A DNA stretch of 44,114 nt from Methanocalculus sp. (GTDB lineage: Archaea > Halobacteriota > Methanomicrobia > Methanomicrobiales > Methanocorpusculaceae), in NCBI GenBank assembly GCA_013329165.1, contig DUKV01000065.1, forward strand, positions 1 to 44,114. The letters are read 5' to 3'. The stretch's first letter is position 1, and each line of letters starts with the position of its first letter. Under the pieces are notes generated by a model, which did not search any database, was not told where the DNA came from, and saw nothing but the letters and a program-made list of their open reading frames with translations. This document shows, piece after piece, positions 1 to 5,496 of the stretch. The position numbers were made by a program, and so were the translations under genes.

Positions 1-96
1 GGAATCAAAGTTTCTGATGATGAAATCTCGAATATCAATCTGGCACGGGATGAGTTTCATGGGGATTGGAACTACTCCATTTCACCCAATTTGTGA
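1..96 (+). CDS. Transposase C-terminus, probably ISAzo13 family (partial, 5' end outside window)
   Basis: An open frame runs from the first base to a TGA at 94-96 and encodes 31 residues ending FHGDWNYSISPNL. From memory of the family, ISAzo13 (Rhodopirellula-type DDE) transposases end in a similar FHGEWNYTI-like motif. The catalytic part lies left of the window. The stop codon is only 5 bp from the convergent stop of the DarT-like gene, so the right end of the element must be within or next to that gene. The family assignment rests on this short tail alone. Confidence 0.5.
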   Translation, partial: GIKVSDDEISNINLARDEFHGDWNYSISPNL

Positions 97-101
97 TTAA
101 G

Positions 102-644
102 TTAATTCTTCACAGATCCTAAACCACTATTCGGTACGAATACCCTGATGATATTCTCAGGAGCTACATTATGTGGTACTAATACTTCTGCACACATAAG
201 ACTCTTATGTTCCCACTCTTCAAATTGGTTGTCCAGATGAGTCCAATATCTTGCACATATTTTGTCAATATCAAGTTTGTGCTCAGCTTCAGTTGGAGAT
301 AAGAAAGTAACGTAATCACTCGCCGCATTTCGATCAGCGATGACAACACCAGGAGATGTGAGCACAGTACCATCAATGAGTAGAATGCACAGCTTCTCAG
401 AGCTATTTCTCATGCGCTCATAGAGCATCGGGTTGCGTGCATTTATATATAAATTAACATATTCGTGCAGCAACAAGCCACCTGGAACTTTTTTATTTTC
501 CCTTCGGTTTTGAACTTGATCATTCGCTATTGAAGTATGGTTAATCCGCGATGCCTTTCGGTGTGAAAGAATTCCATGTTTGAAAATTGAAGAGAGGTTT
601 TCTATTGGAGTAGTATAGTATAAATAAGATATATAGATAGACAT
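102..644 (-). CDS. darT: DarT-like DNA ADP-ribosyltransferase toxin (DUF4433), probably C-terminally shortened
   Basis: This 180-residue protein resembles DarT, which attaches ADP-ribose to thymidine in single-stranded DNA using NAD. Visible family features are an N-terminal strand and helix (YYTTPIENLSSIFKHGIL), the PGGLLLHEYVNLYINARNPMLY block at about 54-75 (cut here in the reader's mind at any 20 residues), ADRNAA near 103-108, ARYW near 131-134, and CAEVLV with the probable catalytic glutamate E153. DarT proteins are usually about 200-210 residues; here the sequence ends about 27 residues after the glutamate. The start has GGAG about 8 nt upstream. DarG, the usual antitoxin immediately downstream, is absent; a convergent transposase end occupies that place. 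Confidence 0.72.
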   Translation of the reverse strand: MSIYISYLYYTTPIENLSSIFKHGILSHRKASRINHTSIANDQVQNRRENKKVPGGLLLHEYVNLYINARNPMLYERMRNSSEKLCILLIDGTVLTSPGVVIADRNAASDYVTFLSPTEAEHKLDIDKICARYWTHLDNQFEEWEHKSLMCAEVLVPHNVAPENIIRVFVPNSGLGSVKN

Positions 645-655
645 AAATTAACTCC

Positions 656-664
656 TATGATACA
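656..664 (-). promoter_or_regulatory. TGTATCATA-type box upstream of darT
   Basis: The plus strand reads TATGATACA, the reverse complement of TGTATCATA. It lies 12 bp upstream of the darT start, next to a TATA-like ATTATAATG on the minus strand at about 664-672. The same nonamer stands upstream of two other antitoxin-type genes in this island. An operator role is inferred. Confidence 0.35.
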
Positions 665-746
665 TTATAATCAATATTCACTACTCATTCTCTGAGGCTA
701 ACAATGTTTTCGTTGATAGCTAATTATTGCTGCCCTACTCACATTA

Positions 747-1022
747 TCATTCAAAATCAGGGATCGACGGAGTTTCACTCGGAGTCCTGCCTCTTTGATC
801 TGCGCAGTAAACCCGTTCTGAGGCCACAAGCTCCTGCGCATACCTGAGGCATGAGAGGATATCCTCACGGGATATTCCGGGATATTCCTGAATAATCTGA
901 GACGCATCCCAACCCGAAGCAAGAAGGTCAAGAACCAGCTCCACCGGGATCCGTGTTCCCCGGATAACTGGTTTGCCTGCAAGAACCGAAGCATCAAGGA
1001 TGATCCTTGAATCCTTTTCCAT
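747..1022 (-). CDS. DUF433 antitoxin-type protein
   Basis: A 91-residue protein with the DUF433 signature: RIILDASVLAGKPVIRGTRI at 6-25, then VELVLDLLASGWDASQII and an EYPGISREDILSCLRYA helix-turn-helix-like end. DUF433 proteins usually act as antitoxins for PIN-like DUF5615 toxins encoded directly downstream. No such toxin is present here: only about 100 bp separate this stop from the darT start. The ATG lacks a clear Shine-Dalgarno sequence. A TATA-like CATATAC lies about 27-33 bp upstream, which fits a leaderless transcript. The C-terminal tail after YCADQRGRT is not conserved-looking. Confidence 0.75.
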   Translation of the reverse strand: MEKDSRIILDASVLAGKPVIRGTRIPVELVLDLLASGWDASQIIQEYPGISREDILSCLRYAQELVASERVYCADQRGRTPSETPSIPDFE

Positions 1023-1024
1023 AG

Positions 1025-1041
1025 TGTATCATAGGTATCAT
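1025..1041. promoter_or_regulatory. TGTATCATA + GTATCAT direct-repeat box upstream of the DUF433 gene
   Basis: TGTATCATA at 1025-1033 is followed at once by GGTATCAT. The pair lies between the presumed TATA element and the DUF433 start, only 3 bp from the ATG. It resembles the palindrome in front of the antitoxin at 5.3 kb. An autoregulatory operator is inferred. Confidence 0.35.
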
Positions 1042-1087
1042 CGAGAGTATATGTCTATGCTATCCATTGGATCGGGGAGTATGAAGT

Positions 1088-1099
1088 CGACATATGTCG
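1088..1099. repeat. 12-bp perfect palindrome CGACATATGTCG, copy 1
   Basis: This palindrome lies 5 bp beyond the stop codon of the UPF0175 gene. An identical 12-mer lies at 2661-2672, just beyond the stop of a HicB-like gene. Both genes also end in the codons for GDE. Confidence 0.5.
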
Positions 1100-1103
1100 T
1101 TAC

Positions 1104-1364
1104 TTACTCATCACCCGAACCATAGGCGATATCTATCTGGAGATCTTCATCTGTATAATGACGCAGAACCTTCCGTACTCCGAGAAGCTCCTCCCATTGC
1201 CAGCGTTTCAGACCGGCAAGTGTGGCAGCCCATCCTGAAGAGAGTACCCCTCTCATGTAGAGAGCAACAGCAAGTTCCTGATAAAGGGCGGACTCCACAC
1301 TATCAGGGGGAAGGCGAAGTGCAGATACTATCTCCTTCGGGACGGTGATCGTTATATCAGGCAT
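1104..1364 (-). CDS. UPF0175 family antitoxin-type protein
   Basis: An 86-residue protein matching UPF0175: ITITVPKEIVSALRLPPDSV, then a helical block ELAVALYMRGVLSSGWAATLAG and KRWQWEELLG, the family's small DNA-binding-like motif. UPF0175 proteins are often encoded next to DUF3368 PIN-type toxins and are considered antitoxins. No DUF3368 gene follows; the next gene downstream is the DUF433 gene 82 bp away. The ATG at 1364 has a good GAGGAAGAG ribosome binding site directly upstream. Function is inferred from the family. Confidence 0.75.
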   Translation of the reverse strand: MPDITITVPKEIVSALRLPPDSVESALYQELAVALYMRGVLSSGWAATLAGLKRWQWEELLGVRKVLRHYTDEDLQIDIAYGSGDE

Positions 1365-1423
1365 ATCTCTTCCTCGTGGATGGGAATTAGTTGATAAGAA
1401 TTGTATAGAAGCCGTATATTACT

Positions 1424-1440
1424 AACGGATGCTATCCGTT
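1424..1440. repeat. Inverted repeat AACGGAT-GCT-ATCCGTT
   Basis: Perfect 7-bp arms with a 3-nt loop lie in the 167-bp divergent intergenic region between the UPF0175 gene (minus) and the first MNT gene (plus). A TATA-like GTATATTACT lies immediately before it. It could be an operator for either gene. Nothing else was recognised in this spacer. Confidence 0.4.
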
Positions 1441-1531
1441 CCATTGACGCCAGATCAAGATTGGATCTCCCCTGGCTACATGGCAATATGATTATCATTC
1501 CGCCCGACAATATCAGGATCAAGTCGATACA

Positions 1532-1822
1532 ATGAGCTTCTATAATGAAGTGATGAGGCAGAAAGAGAAGATCAGGCAGTTAGCCGCAGCACGTGGAGCG
1601 GTTAATATACGACTCTTCGGCTCGGTAATCCGCGGAGAAGAGAACCCGGAAAGTGACCTTGATATCCTCGTCGATTTTAAACCAGGAACAAGCCTCCTCG
1701 ATCATAGTGCACTCATCCATGATCTTGAAGACCTCCTTGGACGAAAGGTGGATGTCGTAACCGAAAAGGGACTCCACTGGGCTGTCCGTGAACGGATTCT
1801 TCAGGAAGCGGTTCCGTTATGA
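1532..1822 (+). CDS. MntA-type minimal nucleotidyltransferase, first of a tandem pair
   Basis: A 96-residue MNT-domain protein. The nucleotidyltransferase signature GSVIRGEENPESDLD is at 30-44, fitting GS-x10-D-x-D with D42 and D44 as metal ligands, followed by ILVDF and KVDVVTEKGL. In HEPN/MNT modules such proteins (MntA) polyadenylylate and silence a HEPN RNase toxin, normally encoded next door. Here the next gene is a second MNT, overlapping by 4 bp (ATGA), and no HEPN gene is visible. All catalytic residues appear intact. Function in the absence of a HEPN partner is unknown. Confidence 0.85.
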   Translation: MSFYNEVMRQKEKIRQLAAARGAVNIRLFGSVIRGEENPESDLDILVDFKPGTSLLDHSALIHDLEDLLGRKVDVVTEKGLHWAVRERILQEAVPL

Positions 1823-2184
1823 ACGATGATCCGGCTATAATGTCAATGGAAGTGAACAGAGAGATGCTGGGAAACCGGCAAAAGAACGATCCCATTATCC
1901 ATCAGCTTGAAGCAGTTCTTCCCCATCTTAAGAAGCGTTTTGATGTTGCCAGAATCGGATGCTTCGGCTCAGTGATTCGGGGAGAAGATCGCCCGGAGAG
2001 TGATATCGATCTGTTGGTTGAATTTGTGCATGGAGAGGCAACCTTTCGAAACTTCATGGAGTTGGTCTATTATCTTCAAGATCTCCTTGGCCGCAATGTG
2101 GACCTTGTCACCGATCAGGGATTTAGCAAATATATCCGGCATACTGTCGAAAAGGAGGTTGTCTGGTGTGGAGAGGGAGATTAA
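1819..2184 (+). CDS. MntA-type minimal nucleotidyltransferase, second of a tandem pair
   Basis: A 121-residue MNT protein. The motif GSVIRGEDRPESDID is at 50-64, with D62 and D64 as expected metal ligands, then LLVEF and NVDLVTDQGFSKYI. Compared with its neighbour it has about 20 extra N-terminal residues, so translation may instead begin at internal methionines 8, 10 or 16; the ATGA overlap with the upstream stop favours the first. The two copies share the GSVIRGE-PESD core, so they are probably related by duplication, though old enough to have diverged. No HEPN gene follows; the next gene is convergent. Confidence 0.82.
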   Translation: MNDDPAIMSMEVNREMLGNRQKNDPIIHQLEAVLPHLKKRFDVARIGCFGSVIRGEDRPESDIDLLVEFVHGEATFRNFMELVYYLQDLLGRNVDLVTDQGFSKYIRHTVEKEVVWCGEGD

Positions 2185-2234
2185 GGAGAAGAGAAAGCAG
2201 GATCAATTGTGTATTAGGTGATCAAACAGGCTGG

Positions 2235-2243
2235 AAAAAAAAA
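2235..2243 (-). terminator. Oligo-T terminator (minus strand)
   Basis: Nine adenines on the plus strand give a T9 run in the transcript of the minus-strand antitoxin gene, about 20 bp beyond its stop codon. T-runs are the usual archaeal termination signal. Confidence 0.5.
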
Positions 2244-2262
2244 TCGTCGGCAATCTCATCGA

Positions 2263-2490
2263 TTATTCCCATGATTCGCGCTCTTTTCGGATAAAGGCGT
2301 CAGCCTCCTCTGCACGTGCAAAACAACCCTGCCCTTTGCCAATAATGCTTGTGAAGGAACGTTTCTTTCTCGTATCTGATTGCGCAAGCACTATCACATC
2401 TGCTATAGTTCCGGGTTTAAATTCAGGAACATAAATCTGAATGAGCCCATCAGAATCGATTTTCACCTTTTTCCGTATGGCATGTATCAT
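2263..2490 (-). CDS. VapB-like antitoxin-type protein without visible toxin
   Basis: About 75 residues. The N-terminal half (KKVKIDSDGLIQIYVPEFKP) resembles short AbrB/VapB-like beta-strand DNA-binding segments. The C-terminal half, SFTSIIGKGQGCFARAEEAD then FIRKERESWE, resembles the toxin-binding tail of small VapB antitoxins. The ATG at 2490 is chosen over an earlier GTG at 2496 because GGGGA lies 8 nt before it. A PIN toxin would be expected downstream, but that space holds a T-run and the convergent MNT gene, so the antitoxin is orphaned. Confidence 0.6.
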   Translation of the reverse strand: MIHAIRKKVKIDSDGLIQIYVPEFKPGTIADVIVLAQSDTRKKRSFTSIIGKGQGCFARAEEADAFIRKERESWE

Positions 2491-2660
2491 GAGCACATCC
2501 CCGTTGTGAATATCTCTCCTGGCAGAATATAAGATGCCTCCCTGCTATTGCTTTCGCTAAACTGTTTTATGCCAACTGCCTCATCAAAAAGTGATGCACC
2601 TTCACCAATACGTGATCTGACGGTTTTTTGGCGATATAAACAAGAGATCTCAGATCCAGC

Positions 2661-2672
2661 CGACATATGTCG
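2661..2672. repeat. 12-bp perfect palindrome CGACATATGTCG, copy 2
   Basis: Identical to the palindrome at 1088-1099 and placed similarly, 19 bp beyond the stop of a minus-strand antitoxin-type gene. Confidence 0.5.
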
Positions 2673-2690
2673 TCACCCACATTCAATAAC

Positions 2691-2903
2691 TCACTCATCA
2701 CCGGGCTGAAGAACCTGATGGAGCCTGATAATGCCGGGCCGTTCATCCTCCTCAAAATGGCAGGATACGGCATCATGCACCATGGCCTTCAGTTCCTCGT
2801 AATTGTCGGCCTGGGTAAAGATAGAGTGGCCGGGTGAGTGAGCCTCATACCCTCCCTCCGGGGATTCCCAGGCAATGAATATGATTTCCTTTTCCCTGTA
2901 CAT
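2691..2903 (-). CDS. HicB-like antitoxin-type protein
   Basis: About 70 residues with the partial RNase-H-like HicB fold: EIIFIAWESPEGGYEAHSPG, then HSIFTQADNYEELKAMVHDAV and a C-terminal RPGIIRLHQVLQP strand. Archaeal proteins of this type are often misnamed 2-oxoisovalerate dehydrogenase subunits and are usually encoded with a HicA mRNA-interferase. No HicA-like reading frame with the expected GSH-containing motif is seen on either side. The ATG at 2903 is preferred to a TTG at 2912. Ribosome binding site is weak. Confidence 0.65.
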   Translation of the reverse strand: MYREKEIIFIAWESPEGGYEAHSPGHSIFTQADNYEELKAMVHDAVSCHFEEDERPGIIRLHQVLQPGDE

Positions 2904-2964
2904 TGCCTTCAACAGAGTTAGATTGTGTAATTCATCATAAAGAAAGTATCATCTCTCCATTTCA

Positions 2965-3360
2965 ATGTGTACCCATTTGTTCCCGAAGCGGAAACGATCT
3001 GTTTCTGAAGTGGAAACATTTTTTTCGAAGAGCGAATACAATCGTGATCTCTATCTTCTCGTACCCGAATATGCACCGGATCTCGAGATGATGGCGGCAA
3101 GGATGGAGAGGGCAATCTCTGAGGAAGTGGGAGTTGAGACCCATATCCTCATCCTGACATCCAACCGATTATCAGACCTCAGGGAGACAGACACCCCATT
3201 CTATCTTAACCTGTTAAGGACAGGGTATACACTCAAAGGGAGTCAATCGAAGAGTATTGAATATCGAACCGAAAAAGTAACCGAACAAGTAACCGAACAA
3301 GTAGCCGAACAAGTAAAGAAGCACGGCCCGAGTTGCGGTCCGAGTTACAGCCCGAGTTGA
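2965..3360 (+). pseudogene. Degenerate nucleotidyltransferase-like ORF with repeat-expanded tail
   Basis: An open frame of 131 codons. Residues about 27-93 (RDLYLLVPEYAPDLEMMA to LNLLRTGYTLKG) resemble the C-terminal half of an NTase domain in archaeal wHTH-NTase proteins. The region where GS-x-DxD should be is missing, and the N-terminus MCTHLFPKRKRS matches nothing recognised. The tail consists of VTEQ repeats encoded by 12-bp units, then a second set of 12-bp units. A shifted frame there reads PELRSELQPELRQERQ, a more protein-like sequence, suggesting a frameshift. Probably a decayed gene; expression is unproven. Confidence 0.45.
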
Positions 3361-3362
3361 GA
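3267..3362 (+). repeat. Two short 12-bp tandem arrays
   Basis: Four units of AACCGAACAAGT (first AACCGAAAAAGT, last AGCCGAACAAGT) span 3267-3314. After a 12-bp gap, three units related to CCCGAGTTGCGG span 3327-3362. Because the period is a multiple of three, the arrays extend the protein with repeated tetrapeptides. Slippage is the likely source. Confidence 0.7.
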
Positions 3363-3534
3363 CAAGAGAGACAATCCAATCTCCACGTGCCATCATGGGC
3401 ATCTTTCGAAGAGCGTTAGGGGATCAATTTGAATCGGCGAATACAGACCGCCACTTTTGTGCATTTTTACGCCGCCATGTACAACAACCAATACGACCGT
3501 TCCTGTAGTGCAACATGTTATGGAAAGCGAGGAT
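3363..3534. other. Non-coding spacer
   Basis: No convincing gene in either strand. It begins with the possible frameshifted continuation of the NTase-like ORF (to about 3410) and ends at the promoter of the next gene. Confidence 0.5.
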
Positions 3535-3550
3535 TATTTATATAATATAT
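3535..3550 (+). promoter_or_regulatory. TATA-box region for the membrane protein at 3619
   Basis: An AT-only stretch TATTTATATAATATAT fits an archaeal TATA box. It is about 70 bp upstream of the start codon, implying a 5' leader of roughly 40 nt. Confidence 0.5.
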
Positions 3551-3618
3551 GAATATTTTACATAATACGATGGCAGCATGAGCGACCTATGGTCACCATC
3601 CAGAGCATGAGATGAACG

Positions 3619-4131
3619 ATGTTTACACTAGAAACAGATTCAGAAAGTCTATCCAGGATAGATAATGAGATATCCGATATAGCTGAGAGAATTATGGAGG
3701 AGCTTGAAACAGCAAGCTCAAAAGATCTCTCTGAGGCTAGCTATGCAAGAAAGATATTGCAGTTATCTGATCTGAATTACACTCAGACTATTTTCAATGA
3801 GATAGAGAGTGTCCCATCCGGAGCAGATCGAATCATCGAAAAACGAGCGGTTATTAAAGCATTATTGCTTTCAATATGGTTGCAGAGGCTATATTTTATC
3901 ATACGATCGGCACTCATGTCCATCCTTGCAGTCGTTGTCACCTTCTTCTATGTCTCATTCTTTGGAGAGATAGGTGTTATTTTAGCTGTTTTTATGGGAG
4001 TACTCATCTTTATTATCGGGCTTATCGTGACACGATTATTTGATACGCAAACGGTACAAATAACAAACTATATCGTCAGAAGACTGGCATCTCATAAAGT
4101 ACTACGGGATTTTATTATGCATCATCTCTAG
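3619..4131 (+). CDS. Unrecognised two-helix membrane protein
   Basis: A 170-residue protein of unknown family. The first 80 residues are acidic, helical and coiled-coil-like (SRIDNEISDIAERIMEELE). Two hydrophobic segments follow at about 92-115 (YFIIRSALMSILAVVVTFFY) and 118-141 (EIGVILAVFMGVLIFIIGLI), then a short basic cytosolic-type tail (YIVRRLASHKVLRDFIMHHL). GAGATG 6 nt before the ATG may serve as ribosome binding site. The gene is AT-rich compared with the core genes of this window, which fits its place in the accessory island. No function is proposed. Confidence 0.65.
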   Translation: MFTLETDSESLSRIDNEISDIAERIMEELETASSKDLSEASYARKILQLSDLNYTQTIFNEIESVPSGADRIIEKRAVIKALLLSIWLQRLYFIIRSALMSILAVVVTFFYVSFFGEIGVILAVFMGVLIFIIGLIVTRLFDTQTVQITNYIVRRLASHKVLRDFIMHHL

Positions 4132-4187
4132 AGAGACGGTGTGAGGAATCTCCCGGCAGATCAGCTCAGATCTGTTGCTGTATACGC

Positions 4188-4331
4188 TCACTTAAATTTG
4201 ATAACACCCATCAGAACCATCACAATAATTGCTAAAATGACCGCCCCAAGCAGACCAAAGATATACCATCCGATCAAAAATGCTATCACCGCTCCAATCC
4301 CCATTGAACTCCAGTTCACTGATATTGCCAT
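4188..4331 (-). CDS. 47-residue hydrophobic membrane miniprotein
   Basis: A short reading frame, ATG at 4331 to TGA at 4188. It encodes MAISVNWSSMGIGAVIAFLI followed by GWYIFGLLGAVILAIIVMVL and MGVIKFK. Nearly the whole protein is one long or two short membrane helices with glycines at the centre. GAGGTTGAGG lies just upstream as a possible ribosome binding site. Two longer frames in the same place (plus strand 4141-4419 and another minus frame) have no protein-like composition. Similar glycine-rich miniproteins occur in many archaea, but no specific function can be assigned. Confidence 0.6.
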   Translation of the reverse strand: MAISVNWSSMGIGAVIAFLIGWYIFGLLGAVILAIIVMVLMGVIKFK

Positions 4332-4502
4332 TTTCCCTCAACCTCTCTTCTTGTTTCATTCTTCTGTTCTGCTCATCCCGAGTTGCTACCCTCCTCATCA
4401 TGGGAGAGCAACCTCCTGAGTATGCTAGTATTCTATGAGGATCTATTAATAATCAACTGAGAATATTCGAGATCTTCAAATAGACTCCATTGTAAACACC
4501 CT

Positions 4503-4781
4503 TTAGAATACTTCCTTAACCTCTTCCTCAGCGAGACCCGCTTTCCTGAAGATGCTTTCAACAGCCAGATTGTGCTCTCTTCTGACCAGTATCCATCCCT
4601 CAATTACATGCTTCAGGTTTTCCCGGCACTCTTCAAGGCTCCTGCCGGTTGCATACACCCCTGCCAGTCCCGGAACCTCCCCGTAATATGGCTCCTCATC
4701 CTCGATTACTTCATATTGTGCGTGTGACAGGACTTTTTCACGATATTCCTGGATTATGGCACAGTTCATGGCACTTTTCAT
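4503..4781 (-). CDS. HicB family antitoxin-type protein, orphan
   Basis: About 92 residues with a typical HicB layout: YEVIEDEEPYYGEVPGLAGV, then YATGRSLEECRENLKHVIEG and WILVRREHN. The tail (LAVESIFRKAGLAEEEVKEVF) is longer than in minimal HicB. The ATG at 4781 is preferred to the TTG at 4799. GGGGGAT lies 9 nt before it and a TATA-like TTATTATG lies about 25 bp upstream. HicB normally neutralises HicA, but no HicA gene is next to it; upstream on the same strand is a RelE/ParE toxin 70 bp away. Confidence 0.75.
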   Translation of the reverse strand: MKSAMNCAIIQEYREKVLSHAQYEVIEDEEPYYGEVPGLAGVYATGRSLEECRENLKHVIEGWILVRREHNLAVESIFRKAGLAEEEVKEVF

Positions 4782-4851
4782 GGATCTGTCATCCCCCAAT
4801 TGACATAATAATTGATATCCTCCAGATCGAACTCTTCACGCTTGTACACAC

Positions 4852-5127
4852 TCACCTATACCGGAAATACCGCTTATGTGCGAGATCTATAGGGAGAATC
4901 TCAACCACCCGGATGCGGCTCTGATCCGGGCAGATGCGAAAGATGAGAGTGTAGGTGCGGCTGACATGCATTCTATAGATGTCACCACCCAGCCGCTCGA
5001 TGCCGGAGGCACCAGTGAGAGTATCCAGGGCTTCAAGTCTGCGAAGATGGCGGAGGATGATACGCCTGCTTTTCAGAGGGAGCCCGAGAACAAACTCACA
5101 GGCAGCCCTTTCGATCTCAATTCTCAT
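4852..5127 (-). CDS. RelE/ParE family toxin
   Basis: A 91-residue protein of the RelE/ParE fold. It has an N-terminal helical pair (FVLGLPLKSRRIILRHLRRLEALD), a GIERLGGDIYRMHVSRTYTLIFRI beta region, read here in parts, and the family ending VVEILPIDLAHKRYFRYR. The HKRYFRYR end resembles the Y-R catalytic tail of RelE-type mRNA interferases. The start codon directly follows the stop of the antitoxin gene (TGAATG), so the two are translationally coupled. This is the only clearly complete toxin-antitoxin pair in the island. Confidence 0.85.
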   Translation of the reverse strand: MRIEIERAACEFVLGLPLKSRRIILRHLRRLEALDTLTGASGIERLGGDIYRMHVSRTYTLIFRICPDQSRIRVVEILPIDLAHKRYFRYR

Positions 5128-5352
5128 TCAATCCTCATCCAGGCCCCAGGCATCCCGGGCTTCATCCAGAGAGAGGTACTCCCCTTCCTCGCTGACATGC
5201 ATTGCATGCCTGATAATATCCCGCTTCTCCCGTTCTGCAACCAGATCTGAGATGAGCTGGTCGAATGTTTCGCCCGGCTTCTTGATGAGCGAGAGCTTCT
5301 CCCATGTCGTTGGGGAGACGGGGATCCGCTTATAGGTACTCTGGCTAACCAT
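5128..5352 (-). CDS. Antitoxin of the RelE/ParE pair (DUF7557-like)
   Basis: 74 residues. The N-terminal segment (MVSQSTYKRIPVSPTTWEKL) is ribbon-helix-helix-like and is followed by LIKKPGETFDQLISDLVAE and an acidic toxin-binding tail ending ARDAWGLDED. The ATG at 5352 is chosen over the GTG at 5361 because GGAG lies 8 nt before it. A strong palindrome lies 21 bp upstream, consistent with autoregulation by the antitoxin or the complex. The same family recurs at 14.5 kb (orphan) and as a frameshifted remnant at 34.0 kb. Confidence 0.8.
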   Translation of the reverse strand: MVSQSTYKRIPVSPTTWEKLSLIKKPGETFDQLISDLVAEREKRDIIRHAMHVSEEGEYLSLDEARDAWGLDED

Positions 5353-5372
5353 CTGAATCACTCCTTGAAATG

Positions 5373-5410
5373 TGTATCATATGATACATATGAACATTAT
5401 GTATCATATA
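5373..5410 (-). promoter_or_regulatory. Operator-like palindrome and direct repeat upstream of the TA operon
   Basis: TGTATCATATGATACA (5373-5388) is a 16-bp perfect palindrome. Its half TGTATCATAT recurs at 5400-5409. On the minus strand the second copy overlaps a TATA-like TTTATATG. The palindrome therefore covers the region between TATA box and ribosome binding site, the usual place of toxin-antitoxin autorepression. Confidence 0.6.
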
Positions 5411-5496
5411 AACCAGACACTATAAGAATACTGTCACCCCCTCCCACCCCCTTCCCGCCACCTTTTTCCTGCCAGACACCAATCATACGATCCAGT

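Noticed and set aside
698..997. Minus-strand frame overlapping the DUF433 gene and extending past its stop
   Set aside because: Most of it is a shadow of the DUF433 gene. The extra tail was considered as a DUF5615 toxin remnant but lacks its motifs.
2487..2666. 59-codon minus-strand frame beginning inside the CGACATATGTCG palindrome and overlapping the VapB-like gene by ATGA
   Set aside because: It resembles no known protein, its start has no ribosome binding site, and the following gene has its own good one. The neat overlap may be chance.
3267..3362. Possible CRISPR-like repeat array
   Set aside because: The units are 12 bp and contiguous without spacers; they are simple tandem repeats.
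4141..4419. Plus-strand 92-codon frame
   Set aside because: It is the complement of the small membrane protein gene and has low-complexity composition; the minus-strand miniprotein explains the region better.
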